The translations under genes were made by a program, and so were the position numbers. DNA of 64,000 bases from Tubiluchus corallicola. Its lineage: Eukaryota; Priapulida; Priapulimorpha; Priapulimorphida; Tubiluchidae. Of the stretch, positions 23,489 to 35,400 are shown piece after piece (position 1 is the stretch's first letter; each line of letters starts with the position of its first letter). The stretch is taken from the NCBI GenBank assembly GCA_030141605.1, contig JAQGDQ010000255.1, positions 245,746 through 309,745 of the forward strand, in the 5' to 3' direction. The notes under the pieces were generated by a model that made no database searches, was not told the origin of the DNA, and saw only the letters and a program-made list of their open reading frames with translations.

Positions 23489-26400
23489 CTGAAAATATCA
23501 ATATCGTCTGTTAGCAAAGAAAGAAAAAGTTTTGTAATCGACATTTTCTCTTGAAAAAAGTTCCAAATCAACTTCAAAGGGCCAGAGTTAAAAACTAGAG
23601 GTCGTAATTTTGCAAATTTTCACATTATATGATCAATATCAGGCTTCTTTTGATTAGAATAGCTTACAACTTTTACATTGACAGTTTAACATCTGAAACT
23701 GAGATCTGGTTTTTTGAAATGAAAACCGCTAAATGTAGATCAGCAATTTTTTATGCTACTCCTCTTATACAGCAACGACGAAATCGGGAAGCCAATCCAA
23801 ATTCTTCAGCAATTAGTAGGACAGATTTAGGTTTGTCCTTCACTGAGTCACTTGAATCACTGCCAGTGAGTAACCCAAGGTCAGAAGTCACACACAAGAA
23901 CACAAAAACCCGGAGACTTTATGCAATGCACAGTAAATTTGTGAGATTTTGTGGCTTTATTTCTAAGGCACAGTTATCCCATTAGCAAATTTTTAACTAA
24001 TTATAACCACCAGGATGACATTAGAGTTTAATCATGACTTTGGGGATTTTCTGCATTCTACTGAAACTCATATGCGATGCTGCAATAAAATGTAACACAT
24101 AGGAGCAAAGAGTTTACATTCTCTCCAATTGTTATCAATTAGTCAAGAGAATAAGCCTGCCAACTGTCTGCTATTTCAGACAACACAAACTTTGGTTTTT
24201 ATGCATGCTTTTCATTATGTTGTTTAGTGACCAGAGTCATCTCATTCCCCCAATGTTAACGTGCTATTAGTCGCATTTCACACACAAACCCTTGTTGCAT
24301 ATCTTTGTGGACTTGGTCAATTATCAGTAAAGCAATACCATGGCTCAAGTGCCTCATTACGTAAAATTTGATGAAAATTAACCAAATTTATCTGCCTAAA
24401 ACCAACAGATCCTTGTACCACATTTCGCCCGCCAAAATTATACCATTCATTATACAAAAACGATTTGACACATATGGTTTGTGTTAAATTAACAACACTG
24501 AAATTATTACTATAAACAACTAGATCTCAAAAATGCCGCCAAAATCTTGGAGCAGTCAGAAAATTTGCTCAGATAAAATCCGAATATCAGGCAGTAATAA
24601 CGGTTGGTACAAACTTAGCTTTGGCATATTTACGTACAAACAAAATTAGCAGAGGTGTGTAACTAGCGTAAAACAGACGTACAGCTATGCTGAAAAAAGG
24701 CTGCTGAAAACCAATGATCTCAACTACTAAGAATTTCTTGCAACATTCAGGCCAGCCAAAGCTGCTTATGCTGCACGAAGCAGTAAACAGCCATACAGCA
24801 GCACCAAAAATAGCCTCTCCTAAGATTATATTACACCTTCTGCTATAGGATTCCTCCCGTTCTTCTCTGATTAGCTGTCAACCAATAGACGGCAGCATAA
24901 ATTGGTTCACAAATGTTGCATTTGCTTTAGTTTTATATGTATCTTGTTAAAAAATGCCATGAAGCACTTCTACACATATTGTAAAGCTTCAAACTAAAAT
25001 GTCGTCTATAATAAATTGTTTAAATAAGTAAAAAATGGTAAATCCAATTGCCCAGTGTGTTTTCATTAAGCACACTGTTCACTGATTATAAGTAATTAGT
25101 TCAAACAACATAAACATGCAAACCTCAGCAGTTAACTATGTCCTGAAGTGTGGCCTCCATCTGGTCGGAGAGGGATTTCACTCTCAACTTCTCCTCTGCT
25201 AACTCCTCTGAAGTAATGCAGCACAAACACATGCAAACGTCATGCAATTATTTGTCAACAATATAAAAAACCGAACAAACAATTTTGAGCTCCCGATTTC
25301 ACGTTGGACATTTGTGGTTGACATGTTCCAAACGTGGCAAATCTTGCAGCAAGTAAAACGTTTCACTTTCCATATTCAAGAAAAAAGGTTTACATATACG
25401 AAATGGAGACTATTTGTTGAGTGTCAAGAATTATCAAACTGTGGACTTGACCTCTGCATTCTCAAAGAGAGATGCCCCGTTTTTGAATGTCGGTTCAAAA
25501 ATCAATCAACCGTGATTTCAAGAGCCCAGGACACTCTGCGTACAGGTCACTAGAGTTAGTACAAAATGCAAAATAAAAAGAAAATTCCAAATAAAAATTG
25601 GGACCAGTAATGGAATGAAGATGGAAACAATTTTGGCAAAAACAGAACAGGCAAAATGGGGTATTCAAAAAGCAAAATGGTGAATATAGGCAAACAAACT
25701 GTACGCAGACGAAAGAATTTGTCAACAATATCGTGATAAAAGCTCTTTACACATAAAGATGACTTAATTCCAACAGAAACAGAGCAATGGTGGCAGAAGA
25801 GAAAACAACAGCATCATCACTGCGAGTATAGAACTCACACCATTGAGAACAGGGAAGCAAACAGTAACAAAAAATAATTATTTGAAACTTCCTGAGGTAG
25901 TTTCGCATATATTATTAGCTCATTTCAGCCATCATGAACAATCGACTGTGACTAGCACTTTAACCTTATCAAAAATCATCATGCTCATTATATTTTTTCT
26001 GTCAATAAAAAAGAATAAATGCGGAGAAAACATGTGAAATCCAGTTTAAAAACCAAGGGCAGTTTCACAAAGCCATCACGACGTCGTTATCATACTCACT
26101 TAACTACATGTATTAATAACGACATTAACTTAGTGACAACTTTGTGAAACTAGCCCAGTTTACTCTGTGAACCATAGGGTAGTATCAACTTGTTCGGGTA
26201 AAAGAGCTTTTATCAGAAAACAAACAAACGCAATATAAATGTACCATAATCTATGAGTTAAGCCGAGAAATGTTAATTAAATTTCTGTATTAAATGAACG
26301 TAGAAGTTGTTAAAGATTAAATCTTCTTTTCTATAATGTCAAAATAACTCAGACGCAAGCAACACAAGGCTCACTTCAGTAAAAATATCCAGTAGGAATG

Positions 26401-29400
26401 CAAAACCTTGCACTCTAACACTCTTAACTCACTACAGATTAGACTAATTGCGAGCAAAGGTGGACCGTTCCACCTTATATCACATAGAACAAAATGTGAG
26501 TAAAACAAAATACACCAGTCGTATGGTTTTGCTATGTTAGAAGCTAAATGGTAGAAGTATTTCATTTAGGAACATAGAAACTAAACAGGTGAACAAAGAA
26601 CATTGTTTAGATAACACCTTGTCCCAAGTTGCAAGAAAAAGCGAAACAAAGTTCTTACCTTCCAGTCTGTCGACCTCCTTCTGGAGCTTCTGTACAGTCC
26701 TCTCGGCAAACTCAGCACGAGTTTCAGCCTATAAGTGAGAAACTCATATTAAGCCAAAACTTACAACAGTGTTACAAAAGCACAAAGCGTATAGTTTGCA
26801 TTTCATTTATAAACATTTCTCATCCAAAAGGTGAAAGCGACGAGGAAGCAATTATGCAGTCATTTTTTTGCAGCTGTTTTATTTTGTTTCATTTCCTGAT
26901 CTACAAAAGAACTGCCCGTTTAGCCGAAAAAGATTTGAAGCATCGTTACTTTTTCAATGCATATTCATTTTGCTCGTTTTAAAACAAAATTTGTAAACAT
27001 TAAGCTTACATCCTTAAGTCTGGCAGTAAGGTCGCGGATCTGAGTTTCATAGCTGTCTTCTCTTTGTGCAGCCTGAAAAAGAAAAGAGAATAAATAAACA
27101 AACACAAAAAACAAAAAATGTTTCAAGAAACTGTTTCAGGCTTATTAGTTGTTTTATCTTAACTACTCTTGTGTTTTCGTTGAGCAACCTCAACAACCTC
27201 AGTGCATATCAAACGACAAACGAAGAAATAATATTGCATTTCCTGACAACAACTGTGAATTAAGCCAAGGATTGTTTTATATCTATTGTTTTTGTATGGC
27301 TATAATACAGTACCTTCTCCTCGCTAACTTCTAGAGATTTCAGGTTGTTGCCGACAACTCGAAGTTCCTCTTCCAATTCTACAATTTTGCTGTAAAATAG
27401 CAAGAAACAATTTACCATTTGACATTCCATCACAATTCATATTCTTGCCTTAACATCATGAAGCAAGCAAATGTGATACTGTACTAAAATGCAACGAATG
27501 ACAGAAATACGACATTTTGCTAATGAAAACAATGTAAATGTAATACTTTGCTAGTGAAACATTAGCATGAAACATGTAAACATGACATGTGCAAATGAAA
27601 CGGGTTATCGGTTGGAGCAAAATTCAGGAAATCTGCAAAACAATAATGAAGACAAATGCTAGGAGATACAGGAAGCTTGGATTTAACGTGCATCAAGTAG
27701 CTGATTCAACGGAAGATAAGAAACATGTGCAAGCTTACCATTACTGCGATCTGCCAGGGCACATAAAATAAACCACAAAATGCTTACAAGTTCTAAATGA
27801 GCAGCGCTTGTACGAAACGGAGACAGATAAGCAAAATTTTTTAGAGCAGCCATACATACACGTTTTACATAGCTGTGATGCATGCATTAACTTTTAACGA
27901 GACATAATCTAGTGCATGATTTCAGCATAGCGAAGCTTACTAGGCTGCCATTCCATATTAACTATGCTAAATACGTTTCACAATCTACAACACTGAGCAA
28001 TTAGACAATAATCCACAATATAATGAAGGGATGATTTGTGTTTTACTGGTGGCTTCCAAAACTGATGCAATTTTGTATTTTAATTTTGCTAAAAAAAGAA
28101 AAATACTATGCTCCAGTTAGGATTTTTTTTGTAAAATCATCCATTCATATTACACAGCGCAACATTAAGACATTTATTTTTAGCCACTATATTTCTCCTA
28201 GAGATTATAATTGCCATTCAAAGCACTTATTAATGAACTGCAGTTTTTCAGCTCACGAAAACAACATGCTTATTAAGTTAACTTAAAGAGGGGAAGTTAG
28301 ACAAAAGCAAAGCAGATATTAGACAAAACAACACACATCTGACATCAAGAACTCCATTATCATAATCACACACTGCAAATATTTAAGTAGTCAAGCAGGA
28401 CGTACTACGTGTAAATATCGTAAGTTAACATGCAAACAGTAAGCGGTAAACGAGCAACATAATCACGCAAATAAACGAAGAAGAACTGGTAATGTATGCA
28501 GGTGTAAACAGATGGAAAAGAGAATCAAAACTGGTAAAAGTGTAATTTGGGGTGTAAAGAATTCAAACGGCAATACGTAGCAATATGGACATAGAGATAA
28601 ACGACTGCGTTTAACTTATGTGAACATTTTGTGTTGACCGTAGACGTGGTGACGCACAGAAATGTATTTTCAGACTTTTGCATTGAGGAAAAAAGTATCT
28701 GAAGGTGCCCAGAAGTTTTTGTGAAGAACTTGATAGCACGTGTTTTGATAAAAAGTGTTCAGCGACGAAAATTAACTGAAGAATCAGAAAGTGAAAACTA
28801 GAGTAAATGACACGCCACCTTCTGTCAGCTTGAAGTAATTCATACTGTGTGCACGTCTTTAAGCGATACACTTCTCTTACAAAAATAAACTAGCAACTGC
28901 ATGTTTTTGAATGCAGTAGAATGGAGAAAAAGCCGAGGAAGCAAAAACATCTGTCAATGAAACGTGCTACCACATCTTACGGCTGCGCACAGAATGCTTC
29001 ATATTACTCATTCATAAACAAAATAATCTCGAAAATTCAATTGAAAATAAATGGCGCAGAAGAGGCAGGCATCAGCAGAGAGGTGCTGTACTCACGCTTC
29101 ACCCCCGGAAGCCCTCTCCTCCGCGCGCTCCAAGTCGGACTCCATCATCTGCACTCTGCGAGACACCTAACGATTGTAACAATGATAAAGTATTAGACAA
29201 TTTAGTCGTAATGTAGTGTACTTACGCCTCGCCTGCCTCTGCACGCTCTTCCGCTCGCTCCAAGTCAGACTCGACCATCTGAACTTTTCGAGCTACCTAG
29301 ACACACATAAGAAACTACTTAGCATAAACTGTAAATTCAAATAATTTTATATGCTTTACTTATTTGTAACGATATGATATGAACAATAGTATAAAAAAGT

Positions 29401-32400
29401 TTTCCACTTTTCAGTGCAGACAAATAAATAAAGCGTTTTCGAAGTCTAAAAAATGTATAACAAACAAGTGTCACAAATAACAGCACTGACCAATGTATAG
29501 CAGTTGCTTAGTTTGCTTTTAAATATTTCACCTATCTAAGCACATAAACTCTAACAAGTGCTAATTAAATTAAATTGAACAAACTGTTAATTCAAATATT
29601 GCACTTCTCATAATGTAATAAATGTCCAGAGCAAACTGTAAAATATGTGAAACTAAAAGCAGTGATGTAAAATGATGACATCGTCAATTTATCTCTGTAG
29701 TCATCGTACTTGGCTCAATTACCTCTACTTCTGTTTGGCAGTAAAATTAATGTAGATACTATGCTAGATAAAATATCAATCAAAATACACAGTTCCTAAA
29801 CTTCTAAGAATCAGCAAAACTTAGTTACAACAAAAACATAAAGAAAACAGTAAATATCTACAAAGCAAATTAAGCTAGAAGGTAATGCAGGTGTATCTAA
29901 AAAAAGTACTAAAAGTAATTAAGTGGCTAAAAAATCTTGGACCACAGGTTTTGTCGTCAAGAATGTAGATAACCCAAGGTATGGAAGACAAGATTTTTTA
30001 AACCACGTACAATATTACTTACTCAGTAGTGTCGTCATTCCAGTTCTACGAATTAATGCCCAACGTAAAAGCACAATAATGCAAAAAAAGCATGCTGTAT
30101 AACAAATCAATACCGCATTCTACTTCTAAAACTTATGTAGTTTAAAGACACAGTAGTAGATTCTGAGCTTTTATAACAGTTTTTCTAACTGACTTATGAT
30201 TAAGAAATTGAAGTTTGGCAATAAAAGAATTCACCAGCATCCACTTGAATAGTGACATGATTTATTTCACAACTGACGTTTCAACATCGAAGCAAGATGC
30301 CTGTTTTTCCAACACAAACATGCTTCATTACTGTTTTTCATAATTTATTGTGCACAATTTTGCTTTAGTTTTAACTGGAAAAAAATTTATGGTAAAATGA
30401 CCCAAACGACCACTAAAGTACGCAATTTGGAAAATTTCTGAAAAAGCTAAAAGGTAGACTTGTTTAGAAGTCATTCAAGATTTTCTAGCTAATCGTGAAT
30501 GAATAATAAATTATTGGTATACATGCTATAGAAACTGTACATCTTTAAACTACAAGCTACAAAACTATTCTAGCAAAACATTTGTACATGTGTACAAGCT
30601 TTTAGAACACCACGAAATCTGTATGATTTCAAATACATCTAAAACATTGAGGAAATAACAAATTTTATGTTACTATATGTCAGGTCACCCTGTCTATCCT
30701 GGACCATCATAATGCTAAGTCATTACATACAAAATGTTTAGCAATTTCACAAACACAATGTGGCTGATTAGGTTTACGACTTGACATTCAAAAATGAAAA
30801 CACAGAACAAACTAAACAAAGTTTCACAAACTGGTCAATGAATGATCAGTAAAAATACCTGAACTTTGGGAATCTAGCTATATCTAGCATGCATGCATGC
30901 ACATATCCGACTGTCTCAGAGGAAACCCAGACAAAACAAGAGAATTTTTCCTTCAAATTATGCAGGAAAACAACATTCAACCAAAGTTATTATGATGAAA
31001 GTTTGAAAAGCACAGTGTTTTACGAAAATATGGCACAATTTAAATTTAACTATTCTTTCTCAAATTTTGATTTGACGGGTTTCTCAATACCATTTTCCAG
31101 AACATTGCTGGCTTTACTGACATTGGCTGGGCTTCCCGAGAAGTGCTCACAAAGATCATAATTCACAATAATGTATTAGAAATGTTGGCGCTTTTACAGA
31201 GATTTGTCCAAAAAATTATTTTAATAATGTAAAAAAATGCTAGTATTAAGATTATTGGTGTGGTTAATAATCCTAATTCAGCAAAAAGCATTGGTTACTA
31301 AAGAAAGCTTTATGGATCTCCTTTGATGCTGTTGATATACAAAAGTTACTGAAAGACTATTAAGCAAACATGTATGGTTATTAACCTACTGTTTATAGCA
31401 TAGGAAACATTACATACATATCATAAATCAGGTGATCGGCAAAAAAGAAAAGAAAAATATGTGCACCGTTACAATTGCCATATCCAGGCAACTGCAGCAT
31501 GCAATTTCCTCATATGCAGTATCATCAGGCACATTTTAACTTTAGTTCCATATGAATATATCAACTATGAATAATAAACTGTCGCTACCATTGTGCGGTG
31601 ATGCGATTAGTACGACGCATTTGCTCTACAAGCGGCAAATTTTGTACATTTTTTGTTCGACTTGTGCGACAAAATGTAAAAATTTCGGCACATTAGGTGT
31701 TACAAGTATGTTGAGCTATGCCGGAGCTGCATAAGTAATATTCAATGACCATCCAGCCGGATGCATCAACTGCGTGTTACTCGGATGCAGCATGCAAGCA
31801 CTGCCGGCTAACCTCATCATATTTTCTATCAGCTTCTTCTGCGAGAAACTGGGCTTCCTTCAGCTGCATGTCGAGCAAATTGGTGCGTTCTTCCTCGCTG
31901 TTCACTCGATTCTCAAGCACCTTGCGATTTCTTGTCAAGGCAGAAACAAACACAGTTAGTCAATCCGCACTCGCAAAATCAACAGTTTAGTTACCATATC
32001 AGTGATGGGCTTGGACGGAGAAAAAGAAATCAGAGCACTGCATTTTCCGCACACCATGCACACAGAGCCTACCCTAAAGTGCGAACCCGAGGAGTACTAA
32101 CACGCATTCACATACTTTTGGACAGGAGCTGTAGATCAGACACGCATGTTGTTAGTACAAAACAGTTGCTAAAACGAAAAACAATGGGTAATTATCAAGG
32201 TCGACGCCTTTAGAAAACCATGCCAGATCACCTCATCATATTTTCTATCGGCTTCCTCCGCCAAGAACTGGGCTTCCTTGAGTTGCAACTCCAATGCGTC
32301 AGTTCTCTCTTCCTCAGATTGGACCTTGTGTTCTAGCATTTTCCTCATGCTAGCATGTACAATAATCAAGTTAAACTCAGTTAACCCTTTTGTCCACGTC

Positions 32401-35400
32401 ACATATATACACAAACAACCCATGCAAAAAATCCCACAGGTCGGGGTCACCTGCGGCTACCTTTTTTCCGTGGCATCCGCATCTGAAAAACAACGTAACA
32501 ACAACAACAACAAAGACACTCGTGTAGAAGATGCATGCACGGGGCCATTGGCCAGGTGTGGGTGTTATAGTATATATCTAGTGTCCCCGGTGCGGGGCAC
32601 CACAGACACACTACACACGCAACTGACGACTTGGCAACGATGATGTGAAGACAGAAAGCGGAACACCTAAAACAGGTATTAGACAGCATGAAGATTAGCA
32701 CGCAGCGCACTCCATCGCATGCATCTGTCACCTCATCGTATTTTCGATCCGCCTCCTCCGCCAGAAACTGCGCTTCCTTCAGCTGCAGCTCCAGGGCGTC
32801 CGTCCGCTCTTCTTCCGTCTGGCATTTGTGCTCAAGCATTTTCCGCATGCTAATATAAGGGTAAAAAATTGTCAATTTTCACATTATCACCTGCACAATA
32901 TCAGCAAAGGGAACCTGTGGGTAAAATACATGTATGAATCAAACAGCGACTACGTTCTAGAGCTCTAACTACACCAGCAAGCTACGAGAAATCCTTACGC
33001 CCACCGAGAGCAAAAGTACAAGGACATAGCCCAACACCGCCCTAAACGCTAACCAACCGGAGTACCTCTTCAAAACGTTGCTCGGCTGATTCGTGTAATA
33101 ACTGTGCCTCTCGAAGCTGCATTTCTAACAGCTCACCGCGGCTGTCGTCCATTGTACTTCTATTCTCCATGGCCTTCCTTGCACTGCGAAACAGAATACA
33201 CAGAGGCGACTGTAATGGCATGCACATGCAAATAAGAAATGGTTAACTAAATGGACCAGATTTACATGCATACCTCCTCATACTTCTTATCGGCTTCTTC
33301 TGCTAGCACCCTATACTGCTGAATCTCTCGCTGAAGATCATCTATTCGATCGTCGTCGACATGGAAGCGATTTTCCATGGCCTTTTTTGCCCTGCCCATG
33401 CAGCGAGAAGCGCAATGAAACAAATACAAAACAGACAAATGCCGGTTAGTCAAATACAGTTTCTATTCTAAGACGTTAGTGAGTTTAAGACAGCATGAGA
33501 AGTGATGTGCCAGTCATTGGCTGTCTGGCAAGGTTCTAAAGAAAAGAGACGGTAAAACTGAAACCACCTGTAGCATAGTTTAGTCCAGCAAGAAATTAAA
33601 CAATGAAGTGAAGAATTACACCATAAAGAATAACAGATGTCTGAAAAAGAAAGATGATAGGAGAGAAGTAGTTATTAAGCACAGAACACAAAATATCAAC
33701 ACTGGAAGGAAAAACACAAACACAAAACCAAGGCCACAGAAACTTGTAAAACACTTTGATTTAGTAAAAAACAGAATCTATTGCATAACTTGCCATTTAC
33801 TGTTTTTAGGTTTATGGATAATGTTACAAAGTATAACTACAGCCATAGACTTTCATTTACTGAAACTAATTAATAAATAGTGTTTCACATTTATCTCAAA
33901 ACATTCATCATATAAACAATTTTTTTTGTTTACAAAAATTCTGCAAAATCACTTATAAAACTTCGTTAAGACAACAAAATTTCATTCAACAAAATCTGAA
34001 TGAAAAAGGATGATGATGCAAGCTTGATTATACACTACTGATGGTCACGAGACCATGCTAACTGATGATATATAGTGATCAATAACTGCTGAACACTACC
34101 TCATCACTTAATCAGTGATATTAATATGTTCGAATAATCAAACCAGTCATTTGATAAAAAAATATGAATTCATATGCAAAAACTATAAAAGCAAAATGAA
34201 AAAAATCTTTTGTAAATTTTTTTTGACATTTACAATAACAAAATCGATGAAAAGGAAATTTCGTCTTTAAGTTCACAAGATCACCTGGACTTAGTTATTA
34301 ATAACTATATTTCATTTTAAAAGTATTAGTTTTTTGTTTGCTTTTGAGTTCAGAAACATGAATATAGAATTCTTTTAACAATTTTGTAATTCATTATATA
34401 ACACCCACAAAAAACCAAGATTGCATCACATTTCATATAAAAATATTGACTTTTTTAACTAGATCATTTTTATCAAGCCAGAGAAAATAGTTTAAGTAAC
34501 AGTTTATGTCATACCGTTCACTTTCATCTGCAGCCTTTGAGGCTTCCTCTAATTTTTCTGTTGCGGTCTTTAATCTTTCCTCAGTTCTTTCCAAATCTTC
34601 TTCCAACAACTGGATTCTCCTGTTTAAGTTCTGTACCTCAGCTTCGGCCTATGGACAAACATTAAACAGGAAAATTGTTGATTACACGCTATTGTTGTAA
34701 ACGATGTCAAATATAAACAGCTAACTTAGATTTGCCCAAAATATGGCGGATAAGTAATAAAATCTCGTTACGTCAGAAAAACTGAGAAACTGGTTCTTAG
34801 ACACATTTCTTTCAAAAAAGATGAGGACAAAACTGCTCAATTTATTTTAGTTTGGAAATAATTGATTTTCAAACAAAAGGCAATGTAGACACAGTCTATA
34901 AAAATATAACAGGCATTTCATACCTATAGACTATATCAGCAGTCCACAATTAAACAACAAGACTCAATTTTACAAGGTACCATGTGTATGCATAGCATGT
35001 CTTTAACACCACAAGTAGTTGAAAAAAGCACTGATAAGCAACAACAACAACAACAACAAATGCATACACGTGGTGTTTACCAAGGTATTTATGAGCTTTT
35101 TCATTTTTAGGTAACAAAACAAGTAAAAAATCACATGTTGTGCCCAAGAACCAATTACTTAATTTTAAGTGATTGAGCAATAAAGTTACAGCTATATATT
35201 TCAAGATAATGAAATGATCACCTTATAATATTTTCTACTTAAACATAATTTTCCGAATGTCATTAGATGAGAGCAAATGGTTTAAATTAGAACTACCAAG
35301 AAGCACTGACAATTTTTATTTGCAAATGAGCAAACCCGAAAAATATCATCTGTAGAGTTCAATGCTCTACACTAGGAAACTATTCATTATAAAAGTGATT

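Noticed and set aside
23629-23985. 118-residue plus-strand frame in the last tropomyosin intron
   Set aside because: Low-information sequence with no coiled coil or known domain.
26629-26982. 117-residue plus-strand frame
   Set aside because: It is the antisense shadow of tropomyosin exon 8 plus intron.
27390-29095. Search for a second exon 6 as in vertebrate 6a/6b
   Set aside because: No homologous exon with splice sites was found in this interval.
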